The position numbers and the translations under genes are program-made. Below, one piece after another: positions 1 to 12,195 of a DNA stretch of 64,000 nucleotides (position 1 is its first letter; each line of letters opens with the position of its first letter). A model generated the notes under the pieces. That model was given only the letters and a program-made list of their open reading frames with translations. It searched no databases and was not told the DNA's origin. The DNA is from Lasiosphaeria ovina. Its lineage: Eukaryota > Ascomycota > Sordariomycetes > Sordariales > Lasiosphaeriaceae. The stretch lies in the NCBI GenBank assembly GCA_033439765.1, contig JAULSN010000001.1, positions 1,054,001 through 1,118,000 of the forward strand. Direction: 5' to 3'.

Positions 1-3000
1 TTTGCTGCGCTGCTGCTGCTACTGCCGCTGTACAATGTCTCGCTCAAGCGCCGTCAAGCAGTGGGACGCTTGCTGCTGCAAGTTGCAACGCATTCAGGCC
101 AAAAATACCCAGACGCTGGCTGGCTGCCTGGAGCTGGACGACAACCGTAGACTGAATTAGATACACCCACCTGACCTCCATCCAATGATCCGTACGTAAT
201 ACCTCAGGCACTGTAGATAGTGGCTCTCGTCGGCAGGGACGGTAACTACCTCACCTGCCAACCTAACTATGTAGCTCGTGTTAGTTTGTTTCTCACAACT
301 CGGGTTCCAGGTTCCAGGTCGGCAGGAAAGGTCCGCAGTGCGTGTTCCGGCCGGTTGGTGGCGGCTTCCAGCTCGTCATCAGGTGTTTCTGTTCGAATCG
401 GGTGTTGGTTGCTCTCACTGTTTGAATTGGGAAGTTGTTGGTGCGTCGGGTGAATCGGGTTTGGTCCTTTGGCTGGGTCGTCGTTCGCCGTGTTGAAATT
501 GTCACGCAATTTGTACGGCGTCACTAACAGGCCATCCGTCTCCTTCGCTACAAAAGGGCGGGGGAGGAGCCCTGCGGCGTAGTAGATTTTGCTCTGATGA
601 GATTTTTGGCGGCCGTGCGAGATGAAGATTTCGCAATCACAGGTGATGTCGCTCACTTTCTCTCTCTCCCACGTGAGGGTAGGGATGGCTAGGATCAAGA
701 GTTGGTCTGTTTGCTGCGCCGCACTCGGCTCGCATGAGTGCTGAATAAGGTCCCCACTTCCAAAGCCTTCGCTCCAGTGTCGCTGGCTGTCGAGCCCTTG
801 TAGGTGTGCTGCACAAACACCATTCACGCAAACCCTCCGGTTGCACAGGGCGAGATTGCATCATTCCGCCCATTCCCCAGTCCACACGTCTCCCACTCCC
901 CCGCGATTTGCGGCTTGCTGCGTCTCTCATCAGAAAGCCCCTTCCCTCATCAGCCCAGCGAGAACCTAACCTAAGCCCACCAACGACACGCTACGGGGTC
1001 CTTTGTCCCTGTGAAGGCCTCAAGATCAAGGCCCCGAAGCTCTGTGAGGCCCTGCCGATTAAAAGTTGCACAGCCCACCTCAGTTCCTTTTTGTCTGCAC
1101 TCTCTCTGCATGCATACACGTCCTGCCCTGAACATGGACGTCCAATGAGGGGGTACACCCACCGGGCACCACCCCATGGAAAGCAGAACTGACCGCTCCG
1201 GCCTGGTCATCACCGACTGCCGGGCTGCGGTTTGGCCCATCAGCAGGACTAGACCCATCGAGACAAGCGACGTCGATCAATCTGAATTGAAAATCGAATT
1301 GCTCGGCTCAATGGGAGAGAGCAATTTGAAAGCGAGAAAATGGCTATTGAAATGCTGACGGGTGGCTGCCTTGGGAGAGGGGATCCGAGTTGCGTCAAGT
1401 AAGCAATAGCAGCAGGCTAGTCTTAGTCGTCGTTGGCTGCGTACGTACCAGGCGCGTCTTCCGTACCGACCGACATGTACAAAGTCCTCACCCTCCGCGG
1501 GTGCTCGGACAAACGTGTCAGCAATTGGCCTGGGACTCGAGGCGATGGCGGTCTTTCTGTCGATCTGCTGTCTTCCTGTCTGTCCCGTCTGTCATCAGTC
1601 ACCAGACACCGGGACATACACCACAGGAACCGGGACCTCAGGGACCAACCCGCTGCGGCCAATGCCTAGCGCCCGGGCTACCTAAAGAAGTGGGCATGGG
1701 CGAGTGGTAAGTATTCAAGCTCAAGTAGCACTTCACTGGGCTGGCTTGTCTTACTCGACACCACCAGACGGACGGGTGGGCGGAATGCTCTCTGCACTTA
1801 CAGATGTTCTCTCGGGCCCGTAATGTCTGGGCTGCGTTCTGGCACCAGAGAGATCAGCATTGTCGGTTGTGGAAACGCCGCCGTCGGCCGCATCGCATCC
1901 ATCTGGATCTTGATGAAGTTCTTCACAGGGCTGTCGTGTAACGGCCTTCAGCTTTACACGTGTAGTGCAGTTGAGGGGAGCATGGATGATGGCCCGGCCG
2001 AGTGAAGCGAGTCTTCTCCGTGACTCCATCCGCGACCCGCGTACAGTACCTACCAGACAAGGGATTCCTTGCCTTGCAACTGCTTGTCAAAAAAGCCGGG
2101 GCCGCTAAAACAAAACGGAGCCGATCCTTGAGGTCAAGGTTGCTCGGCAGCTCGCCTTCAGGGATGCCTGCCTGTTCATGGCCCTGCCACTGCGCCATCC
2201 CCGTGCTTCCACAGGCCGGCCAGAGTCGACCATGAGCTTCCTCTTCGAAACGACCTGACCTGAGGTGCCGTTGAGCCCCCGCCACCGTGAACCAACACCG
2301 GAACTAGAACAGAAGCACCGCTTCCACGAGCCGTCCGTCTGTTTGACAAGCCAAGGCGATGCACAACCCGGCTGCCCTACGTCTGACAAGGCTCTAATTA
2401 CAGGTCACATACATACATTACTGTATAGTTATACCAGCCCCAGGACTTGCTCGGAGGCTCTGGAACTCTGTTTCCTGCACAACACACACATGCGGTATGA
2501 TATGGGCGGAGATGCTGCTGCTCTGCGCACCAACGAGGACTCAGCAATCGATTTGCCGTCTCTGGACCCCGGGAATCTGATCTGCTGCGCACAGCCCAGG
2601 GCCCCAAGCTCGTCCCGCCGCCCGCCGCCCGCCGCCCTCGACCTCGACCTCGACCACAGGATGGATTGCCCCGCCGTTGCTGACCGTGCCCGCAATTAAC
2701 GTTGACTGGTGTCTAGCACCTAACTAACGAAGTTAGCTGTTCAACTTCAACGGCGGAATACAAACGGTCGTGGGAAACTCCGTCGAGCCCGCCTTAACCC
2801 ACGACTCCACAGCGTCGGACGATTGATCTGCCAATAGCTCGCTCGCACATACGTGCATTGTCAAGTCACCGAGCCTAGCAAGTTATTTTGTCTTCTTCTG
2901 TTGCCTATGAAATCGGGCGCGCCAAGGTGTCGTGCGTATTTGTTCTGGTGGCCTCGCTCGAGACTGAGACTGAGACATGAGAATCAGAATGCGAGCACGG

Positions 3001-3931
3001 AATCAAGACAGCCTTCCTGCTGTTCGTCGCCGTCTGTTGTGCAATCAATCATGGCTGGGCTGAGCTGCTCTTCAGTAACCGTCTTACCGTCTTACCAACT
3101 AACTCTGTCTACGGTACACGCATACGTATATCCATACATAGGACACACGTGTGGTGCTGTAGGGACGGAGTACTTCGTCCATACGGCCTCCCTATGCAGC
3201 GGTGACAGGTCGGTTTCATGTAACACATGGCAAGGCAAGGCAAGGCATGGCATGGCGTCGCAGCCCAGCTCGTCGATCTTCTTGTGGGTGTTTTGCTCCC
3301 TCGTCCCGAGCCTCTGCCCGAAAATATCAGGCAAAAAGCAGAGTCTTTTCGTATCTATTCGTGCCCGTCTGCGTCTGCGTTGCCCAAGGCTGTGTTGGTG
3401 TGGGTGGGATTGGGGTCTGGTGTTCCCTTCCTGGGTGACCCCCCCCCCCTGGCCAACGGGAGCCACTCACGAACGCTGAAATACCACCGCGCAGAGGGCT
3501 GGCCAATCGCGGCAAAATCAGAACATCCCAACAATCGGAGCCGGAGGAAGGCTTGGCGGGGCGAGCGAGCCCAGGAGCGCGCCGATTGGGACCGAGCAGT
3601 GAGGGCCTTTCTCTGAAGTTCGGTGCTTGGTATGCACTTGCTTGCTCTGTTCGTGACCGATAGCTCAAGGCTGGGCTGGGCTGGGCTGGGCTGGCTTGCC
3701 TCGTGTGTCAAGTCAAGACGAGACTGACTGTGCGGGTATTTGTCAGTGTGCGTGCACATCTCGAGGTGCGTATGCGTGTGGTCGTGAAGGTGCGCGTGGG
3801 TGGGTGAGACCGAATGAGAGACCGAATAAGAGAGAGCCTGCGTGTGTCCGAATTCCAACACCGGCCCCCAGACAAGCCAGTCTAAGCCAGGCACCGAGGA
3901 CAACCCTTCTGCAAGTTATGTGCAGCAGAAA

Positions 3932-4002
<71 letters not shown>

Positions 4003-4663
4003 GAAAGCGGGCAACAGCACGGGCAGGGTGGTGTGCTCAAAGTCAACGCCACAATTCAGTCTAACACAAGGCCAGGTCTCCCCACTCGTCATGGCATGTC
4101 GCCCGCCAGGTTCCCTGCCAAACGAAACGGGAGCTAACGGACTCGGTCGAGAACGGCGGCGGGGGGGGCATGGAGCATGGCATGGGCATGGGGTGGAGCG
4201 TGGCCCGCCGTAATCTGCAAGATGGGCGGATTATGTACACAACCTACCCTACCTGAACATGGTCCACGCCGCAGACAGTACTCTGGAGTGACAACCCCGT
4301 GCCTACTGGCAGCTCTCAGTTTAATACAGATCCCCATACCCTCCCTCGTCGGTCCCCCCCAAGCCAGCCCAGGTGCTAGGTACCCTGACGCCTCTCCGGG
4401 TCTCGTTTCTACTCTCCGCTCCCCCACCCTTCGCTCGCTCACCGTTGCGTTGTTGGCCCACGCCATATCACTGTCAGTGTCGGGCAAAACGAGGCTTGCT
4501 CCTCTCCGCAGAAACGTAGCGTAGCGTGCCACCTGATTCGAACCCTCTCATATATGCAGGCGATGTGCCTCCCGATCTGCACCTCTCCTCTCTCCTTCCC
4601 CTCCTAGTCGCCGCCGCTTCGTCAATTCGCTGCTGGATCCCATTCCCGGACCCGGACCGCAAG
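1..4663. other. Non-coding region upstream of the polyQ gene
   Basis: No reading frame in these 4.6 kb has a convincing start, domain or splice pattern. At the extreme left a short frame open to the window edge (ATG at 35, stop at 158-160) could be the last codons of a gene lying mostly outside, but nothing in it is recognisable. The rest holds short low-complexity runs: a GGCAA/GGCAT run near 3230, a GGGCT run near 3668, poly-C near 3440 and a CAG tract at 3932-4003. The part next to 4664 is probably promoter and 5' leader of the plus-strand gene that follows. Confidence 0.5.
3932..4003 (+). repeat. CAG trinucleotide tract outside any gene
   Basis: About 24 CAG/CAA triplets in a row, 660 bases upstream of the start codon of a gene that itself contains a long CAG tract. 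The frame through it is open for only about 120 residues and shows no other coding signal, so it is probably leader or promoter sequence. Confidence 0.9.
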
Positions 4664-5223
4664 ATGTTGTCTCGGCCAGCCTTCAATATCCGGAGACTGA
4701 TACCGCACCAGAGACGGCCCAGTGACGCCGCCGAGGCCATCGACGAGGACTCGTCCTTCTTCTACCACGACGACGAAATCGACGGCGGCTTCAAGGGTGC
4801 GAGCAGGATCAAGTCATGGAGACCGCCAAGGGGTTTCAGGAGAGGCTCCAAGCCGAGCATTGATCTCAGGCGGACCGAAGACATCCACCGCGTCGTCTGC
4901 ATCCCGTCCATGCCCGACACGCCCCAGTCGTCGACGAGCTCTTTGTGCAGTTGCGAACATGGCACAGACCACGTAAGCCCGCGGTCGTCGCCTCCCCGGC
5001 GGCCGGGCGGCAACAGGAGCCCTCAGAGGAGCCCGCTTCTTTGTCCCGAACAGCTCGAGCACCCGCAGCGTGCCCGGGGGAGAAGCCCCCCAGTGTCGCC
5101 GAGGAACTTTCGCGACAACGCTCCGCTGTCACCGCCGGCCACCCCGTCGCCTGTGCCTCGAAACCACGACGACTTCGCCCTAGACCCCGTAGGGCCTCTG
5201 CCAGGGTCTGTGTCTATGTCTGT

Positions 5224-5276
<53 letters not shown>

Positions 5277-6241
5277 CCACTCTCGAGTTTGGCAACGAGC
5301 CGCCATCTCCCAGACTGATGGCGGCAGAAGGCCAGCCGCCGCCGGCAAAGTCGGCGAGAAGAGGCTCTAGGGTGTACTCGGAAGATGCCCAGAAACTCAT
5401 GAGCCAGGCCGACGAGGCCTTCAAGCTAGGGCACACGCTCGCCGAGGCGAGGCTCCCGTCACCAGTGCTCGCCAAATTCCCAAAGCTTGAACCCCCAGCA
5501 CATCCAGTTCGCAGGAAGTCCCAAAGGAGCAGCCAGTCGTCGGTCAAGTCGCCGACAAAGTCGCCTTTGAAGTCGCCACTGCTGCCCACTCCGACCCGAC
5601 TCCCTTCGGCGGCGAGGACAAAGCGGACAAAGTCAAAGAAATCCAAGCGGAGGCCACGTGCGCCCCCAACAAGGCAGTCGTCCATGTGGACATTGACCGA
5701 GAGCGCCAAAGACCTGTTCACCATCCGCATTTTCCACCGGCTCGAGGCAGACGAGATGCTGCCCGAGAGCACGCTGCGCAAGATCAGGATGAGCCGAGCA
5801 TGCCAGTCCCAGTACGGCAAGTCCATCGAGGCAGGCGAGACGATTGTTGAGACGGGGACGGCCACCACACCGGTCGAGTCGTCCCATGTCGAGGACTCGG
5901 AGGCCGTGACTGCAGATGTGCCGGCACCCATGGGAGAGCCAGAGGTGCTGGTATCTAGACAGGGGGGGGTTGACCGTGACGCCAGCACAACACCCAGGCC
6001 AGAGCAGCAACAATGGCAATCCCAAACACAACCACAGCAGCGCCAATCCCAGTTGCAATTACAAATACAAACCCAACAACAACCGCAATCTCATGAATAT
6101 AAACAAGAACAGTCGCAGGGGCAAGACCAAGGGCAGGGGCAAGGGCAAGTAGAACAGTTTGAGCACGAGAGCCATGACCTTTTACCACACCAGCACCAGG
6201 AACAATCATCACAGCAAGCCCGTCAGGAGCAGGACGAGGAT

Positions 6242-6337
<96 letters not shown>

Positions 6338-7525
6338 TCACAACAGGACTGGCCTGTCGCTTCCGACGAGGACGACGAGGACGCGGCTGCAGCCTTGCCC
6401 ATCATGATGATTACTCCCGACAAGCCACCACCGGCAAAGGCCAAGAGCACAGCCGCAAGCTCGCCGCCCATGAAGATGCATCGCCGGCTGCCTAGCAGGC
6501 AATTGCCGCCCCTCCCCACCATCCCCGAGGTGATTGCCACGGGGCCCGAAAATGCGGTGCTGTCGCCTACGTCGGTGCCGCCGCCGCCCTGGGGCTCGAC
6601 GACCAAGATCAACAAGGACGACTTCGTCTTCTACCACAGCACGCCCTTCACCTTCAACATGCCGACGTTCCGCCACGGGGACATCCGCCTGGCCAAGGCC
6701 GACATGCCCATGGGGAAGCTGGCCGTCGACGACACGCTCGACTGGACCGCCTTCCAGATGGCCATCCTGGGCGGCGCCAACGACTTCTTCAGCGAGCCGA
6801 CCGACTACTCGCGCCCGTCCGATGCCGAGCTCGACGAGCGCGACGACCTCGTGGGTTGGTTCGCAGGCTTCGGCTTCGAGTCTCCTGGCGGTTTGCTGCT
6901 GGAGGCCGCCGTGGCTGCCGCCGCCGCCACCGCCGCCGCCTCCGAGGCGCGCACGCCCAAGCTGACGCCGCACTCTGGCCGGGACGACTCGCCTTCGTCG
7001 ACGCCCAACGGCAGCCCCCGCAGCCATCCCGGCGGCGGGCGCAGCCCCGGCATGCTTGCGGTGCGGCGCGTCGACCCGCCGCCCAGCTCGCACGACGGCC
7101 CCGACGGCGAGCACTTTGGGCCCGAGCGGCTCGGCGACTCCATCGCCAGCCGCTTCTCGCTCAGCCAGGAGCACCACCACCAGCCGCAGCACCGGCGGGC
7201 CATGAGCGACGGCAGCAACGCCAACACCAACCCGGTGGCAGCAGCGGTCGGCAACGGCGTGTGGCGCGACCGCGACCACCGGCCGCCGCCGTCGTCGCGC
7301 CGCCACGTCGGCCTTGCCATCGACTCGTCGCGGCGCCCCAGCGTCGACAGCATGCAGAGCCTGCCGCAGAGCCCCATGCTCGACCTCGTCGTCAGCAAGG
7401 ACGTCGACGGCAACGAGTACGTCGTGCCCATGGGCTTCAACCTCGGCCACGACCTCGGCGACTTCCTCAAGTGGGAGGCCGAGCACGTCTTTGCCGCCGG
7501 CTACTACGGGCCCGACGAGTCGTGA
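4664..7525 (+). CDS. Polyglutamine-containing protein of unknown function
   Basis: Single-exon gene for a 953-residue protein that I cannot assign to a family. The frame stays open upstream of 4664, but 4664 is the first ATG in it, so it is taken as start. Visible parts: a basic N-terminus, Ser/Pro-rich low complexity, a Ser-Ala dipeptide run (about residues 181-203, from a TCTGCG microsatellite), Ser-Pro-Thr/Lys repeats (SPTKSPLKSP), a compact segment around SMWTLTESAKDLFTIRIF, a Gln-rich stretch with 31 uninterrupted Gln (residues 528-558), then an ordered-looking C-terminal third with FVFYHSTPFTFNMPTFRHGD and, at the end, VPMGFNLGHDLGDFLKWEAE. No signal peptide or membrane segment is visible. 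The ordered C-terminus suggests a fungus-specific domain; a regulatory or scaffolding role is only a guess from composition. Confidence 0.8.
6245..6337 (+). repeat. CAG microsatellite encoding 31 glutamines
   Basis: Thirty-one consecutive CAG/CAA codons, nearly all CAG, inside the polyQ gene. The purity of the run makes length variation between strains likely. Confidence 0.95.
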
Positions 7526-8206
7526 TCTTTGTCTCTCTGTGTACTACTTACTATACCTACCATTATCATCATCATCATCACCTACAATTTCCCGCTACTG
7601 TATCTGTTACTGTTATTATTATACCATCCATCAGCCTTTTACACGTATCCCGCTTTTCTGTCTGTGTGTGAGATCTGCCAACAAGTCATTTCCAAGTCAT
7701 CATAAGCGCAAAGCGAAGCAAAGCAAAGCGAAGCATTTCCCCGATTTTATCCTTTTTTTGCTTTTTTATCTTTATATATATATATATGCACATTTTCTCT
7801 TCCTTCCTTTTTTTTCTTTTTTTTTTCTTTTTTTACGGGTTACGCTTCTTCCCTCTTTTTATACATGGCGCGACGTTTTCCACGTGAAGATTCTTTTTCG
7901 GGGAGCTAGCGGGGAGTCGAAAGGTCATTTTCTCTCATCAATTATATCATATCATTATCTCTCTCTCTCACTCACTCACTCACTCTTTTGGCGAGGCGTT
8001 TAGAAGGGGGCGAACTGGGGATGGGGATGGGGATGGAGCTGGTCACGTATCATTATACCTTTCTTGTCTTTCGCTTTGGTCTCTCTTTTTCTACACCCTG
8101 CCCTGTTTTGGGTTGGTCGGTCGGTCGGTTGGTTGCGCGGTCGAGTTGGGTTGGGTTGGGTTGGGTTCTCTTTTCCCTCTCATTACTATTTCCCTTTTTC
8201 CTCGTC

Positions 8207-8208
<2 letters not shown>

Positions 8209-8239
<31 letters not shown>
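8209..8239. repeat. (CT)n microsatellite
   Basis: About 15 CT dinucleotides, followed by imperfect CTTT units to about 8258. Confidence 0.95.
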
Positions 8240-8246
<7 letters not shown>

Positions 8247-8570
8247 TTCTTTCTTTCTGTCACCGTCACTGTCTCTGTCTTTGTACATTTGTTTTTCCCT
8301 TTTCTTCCCGACACTGGAAGACAGGAAAGAAGGAAAGGAAGCAGGCGGGGGGTGTGTGGTGCAATATACCTAGGATCAGCCAGAGGAATTGTGGGGAGGC
8401 AAAATAGGCAGAGGCAAAGGGAAAGAACCAGGGCAACAAGGGGGGCAGGGAAGAAAGGCAAAGGCATTTTTTTCTGTTTTGATACCATACCCCCTTCTCC
8501 TACTACCACCACCACCACCACCACAGCGTATCATATCCCGGCACCAGATACCAACGCCATCGTGTCAGAT

Positions 8571-8602
8571 GCCAGATACCAGATACCAGATACCAGCAGA
8601 CC

Positions 8603-8637
<35 letters not shown>
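8571..8637. repeat. CCAGATA tandem units followed by (AT)n
   Basis: Three to four 7-bp CCAGATA units (8571-8598) followed by about 16 alternating AT dinucleotides (8605-8637). Confidence 0.9.
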
Positions 8638-8639
<2 letters not shown>

Positions 8640-9078
8640 TCTATCTGTGGATTTTTACTTGAACAGCGTTTTCCAGTGCCCGTGCTTGTTTCTCCCAACG
8701 CAACCAATCAAGCAAGTGACAGCCTCACCAGTCCAGCCCTAAATAAAACGGCCGGCACGCACTCCGCTTCGGCACATGCGGCAGCAGAGGTAAACAAACA
8801 TAAGGTCGGCCGCATATACGGAGTGCCTGCCGAACTATCTATCCACTTTCCTCTATTTCTTATTCCTCCTCCGGTCCACACAGAAACACAGACGCCCACT
8901 TCGTCCATGTGTGTATGCACAAAACCAAAGACCTGGTTGGCTAGCTGGCTGGCCTCCCGTGCGTCCCGTTGTAGGTATATTATTCCGAGCTACGCAAGTG
9001 GAGGAACAGCCCTGCCGTCCGTGGATCCGTCTGTCTGCCCATGTGTGCGTCGTGCAACCCGGGGAAGGATTACCTGCG

Positions 9079-9166
9079 TGCGTGCAGTGCGGTGCAGTGC
9101 GGTGCAGTGCGGTGCAGTGCGGTGCGGTGCGGTGCGGTGCAGGACAGGGCAGGGCAGGGCAGGGCA
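9079..9166. repeat. GTGCG/GTGCA pentamer array followed by GGGCA units
   Basis: About twelve 5-bp units alternating GTGCG and GTGCA to about 9141, then four GGGCA units. A second array of the same pentamer occurs at 62673-62716. Confidence 0.9.
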
Positions 9167-10052
9167 CGTGGATAAAACAGGAGGGTTGTAAGCAGGCAGG
9201 CAAGCAGTCAGCAGCGAAGGAAGGAAACTAGGTAGGTAGGTACGTAGGATGAAATATTCCACGGGCGGGCGGGGAACTTTCTTTTGCTGCGTCTGTTCGT
9301 TCAGTCGGGAACTCTGAGTTTGCAGTTGCAATTGCAGGAAGGGCAAACTGCTTTTTTTAGGCTCAATGGGGGGGTGAAGTTGATGATATTTCTTTCTGTT
9401 CCTTCTAAACTTCTCTAGTACGTACCAACCAGGACATACTTCCTCCCTTTCCTTCTCAAACTATCATCGTTTTTGAGCCGCTGAGCTTTAATTAATTGCA
9501 TTGCCTCCTTGCCATTCCAAAGTTAAGGCCTCGCACAACGTTTTGAGGCTCTTGATGTTGTTGCTGTTTAGTTGGTTGGTGGTGGCGGCGTCCCTGCCTG
9601 CTGCTGCCGCTCGTCCAATCCCTTTCCTCATTTCCCTTTTTTTTTTTTTTTTTTGATGTCCTTTGCAGAGCTCCGCCAGTGCTGAGGGCCCGGTTTTAGG
9701 TTGTGTGTGTTCCGAATCTGGCAAGCTGTCAGCTCAGCCTTCCCGTGGCCTGCCTGCCTGGTGCATGAACCAACAGCGCCCCCTTTTTGCCGCCGAGAGA
9801 TACCAGAGCGTGGCTGTGTGGCTGTGTGCGGTTTCGGTGACAACACAAACCAGCTGCCGTCTGCCGGAAAGGAGGGGGTGGGAATGTGTTAGGGTGGTGG
9901 TTGCTGGCATGTTTATTGCTATTATTAACTACCTGGTGATGCACACGCAGACATGGGCGGAATGGAGCAGGTTCGCTGTGATGGCAGTGGTATGTTGGAC
10001 GGCCTTTGATTGAGTCTATTGCAACTGCCTTATTCTAAAACATGACAAGTAC

Positions 10053-10822
10053 TTATTGAAAACCAAAAGAGAGAAAGGGCAAAGACGACGAGCCAGCCAG
10101 CTCTATGCCCCGTCTACTGAGCATCTTCGCACAGCGATCACGTTCACCGTCGGGACTGATCCCCCCCTTTTCAAAAATTCTCTTTGAGGCTTCGTCCTCG
10201 AGCTCGTACTTCTGGAACGCCTTGTTGACGGCCCGCAGCCACTTGACCGTGCTGGGTGAGTTTGACGTGTGCAAGGTTGTCTGGAGCTTGACGTATTCCC
10301 AGTACTCGGGATACCAGCCGGCAAACTGCCAGTCGATGATGCCCGTGATCTTGCCGTTCTTGACGCGGATGTTGCGCGGCGTCAGGTCGGCGTGGGTGAA
10401 AGTGAGCCGGTAGGCGCCCTCGGTCTTGCCGTGGACCTGCACGACGAGCGACTCGTTCTCCCAGTTCTCGAGCGGAAGCTCGTAGCGCATGTAGGTGTGG
10501 AACCGCGACACGCTGTCAAACGGACCCCATGGCCCATCGCTGAGCATGCCGTCGTGGCCCGGGGTGCCGCCCGCTCCGCCGACCTCGGTGGGCCCGTGTC
10601 GGCTGCCGTCCGGGGCCACGTCCTTGTCCGTGTCCAACTGCCGCAGCTGCGTGACGTAGCCGGCCAGTTCCTCCGCGATGGCCGCAATGTGCTCGTCGCT
10701 CAGCGTGTGGAGCACCTTGTCCAGGTCGTCGCCCGAAACAAGGGTCATGACGATGCTCGCACTGCCATCGGCCTGGCCATCATCGTATACATCCACGACT
10801 GTTCTCGTCAACAGGGTTCCGT

Positions 10823-10893
<71 letters not shown>

Positions 10894-11130
10894 CTTACGC
10901 TGGGGCACGGGGATGGTGGTGTTATCGCGCACAAACCTCATGGCGGCAATCTCGTTGGCCGCCACATCGTGCTTAACCACGCGGTTGTTGAGAGGCAGGA
11001 TAACCACCTTCTCCGTTTTCTGACTGCGCGACCTCCGGAAGATTATGGAGTTGGTCGCAATCTGTAGCTGGAGCCATGCGGGCAGCTTTGGCTTGTTTGA
11101 TCCCGAGCTCACCATTGATTGGTTAGGCAT
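10053..11130 (-). CDS. Aminoglycoside phosphotransferase (APH)-like kinase
   Basis: Two exons on the minus strand, 11130-10899 and 10798-10053, joined across a 100-nt GTAAGT...AG intron. The join restores the frame at the expected family motif (IPVPQ then LVDVYDD) and gives 325 residues. The kinase-like fold is shown by the catalytic loop HADLTPRN (His213, Asp215, Asn220) and the metal-binding IIDWQFAGWYPEYWE (Asp233). These are hallmarks of the APH/choline kinase superfamily, which phosphorylates small molecules; the many fungal members mostly have unknown substrates. ATG 11130 gives MPNQS; ATG 11115 five codons later is an alternative. The intron is almost wholly CT microsatellite, so it has an exceptionally long pyrimidine tract. 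No membrane segment or targeting signal is seen, so it is probably cytosolic. Confidence 0.85.
10799..10898 (-). repeat. Intron consisting largely of (CT)n
   Basis: The single intron of the APH-like gene. On the minus strand it runs from GTAAGT through CTGTCT units and about 28 CT dinucleotides to an ACAG acceptor. The repeat could be unstable in length without altering the protein. Confidence 0.8.
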
Positions 11131-12195
11131 AAAAAGAGACAGGTTGGGGGATGGGTGTATTGTGGATGGGCAGATGGCCTGGAGGGACAAACGACCAAAA
11201 GGGCGGGCAGTAAGTACCACTTGTTCCGAATATCCCGCGGGGATAACTTTGTCCCGCTCGCACCACGTGCCCTGAATGGTGCCCCTGGGCCATTCATTAT
11301 TATTGGTGACCTGGTACGTGTAAATCAAACCAACATGATAGTCATGTATTACCATGTTAAGCCTGGTTGCGCCGCCATCTGTTGGTTTTCAAACCCCAGC
11401 CCCTCCTGAAGAAGAGGAAGTCGAAGCAGCAGAAGAAGAAAGAAAGTTCGAGCCGTGTGGAGGAATTCAAGGAGACGGAGGCGGAGAAGGAGACTGAGGC
11501 AGCAATGCAGACGTGAATGGCGTGCCGCCCAGGCGCGCACGCATAATGCGGCCCGAAAAACCCCGACGGCAAGGTTTTACTCCCCAAATTGTTCGTCAAT
11601 ACGCGGACAGTGTGTTATTGTTAGAAACCGCGGGTTCCTCGTGGGGGGAGGAGGTGGGCAGCGGAGCTGGTTCTCCGAGCTGGACCCCCCGGAGCGCGTG
11701 TTGGGTGCCAAACTTGTATCCCAACATTTGACAGCACTTACTTGGCCGCCAACCAGCCTTCTTCGGGTCTCGCCGCATGCGTCGTCATCATCCCGACTGT
11801 CTCATGCCCCGGCCTTTGTGGGCTGATTCTTCTGGCGTCGTGGCCGAGTTGATTTCATGTCGAAACCGGAGCAGAGCAGAGCAGAGCAGCCAGCGGCCAG
11901 CGGCCAGGTGAGGACTCTCTGGGGCCGGCCCTCTGAGGCATCGTCCACTGGGTTGGTTGTGTCTTGACCTTTTATCAAGCATGATAACTATCCTATAAGT
12001 ACTCCTTTCCCCTTCGGCCATGACACTGACAGCGAGAAAAGCACAATCAATCCACACACAATTCTCTCTCCCGTTCTGTGTTTGAATTACTCCTTTCATT
12101 TTGTCCTTTGGTGCGTCTGGAACGCCCCCTTGTTCCTTTGTTTACTTTATCTGTCAGATCCCCAGCGTTCTCTTCTCGTCTTTCTGTACTCCATC
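11131..12195. other. Divergent intergenic region
   Basis: Upstream region of both the APH-like gene (minus) and the CaaX-type gene (plus). GCAGA repeats occur near 11872-11888 and GCCAGCG units near 11889-11905. The last 100 bases before 12196 are T/C-rich, as is common just upstream of fungal start codons. No gene seen. Confidence 0.5.

Larger units (their letters stand above)
7526..10052. other. Convergent intergenic region rich in microsatellites
   Basis: Lies between the 3' ends of two convergent genes. It begins with T-rich sequence likely to hold the 3' UTR of the polyQ gene and contains (CT)n, (AT)n, CCAGATA and GTGCG/GTGCA repeats plus an 18-T run at 9637-9654. The long frames here (for example about 375 codons from 8064) run straight through these repeats and show no domain, so I do not call a gene. 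Confidence 0.6.

Noticed and set aside
4526..4663. N-terminal extension of the polyQ protein
   Set aside because: The frame is open, but contains no ATG before 4664; the apparent start is GTG.
6338..7486. 382-codon minus-strand frame and other long frames under the polyQ gene
   Set aside because: Antisense shadow of a GC-rich coding region; composition is low complexity and no start or motif supports it.
8064..9191. 375-codon plus frame in the convergent spacer
   Set aside because: Translates CT, AT and pentamer microsatellites; no domain, no codon bias, no splice context.
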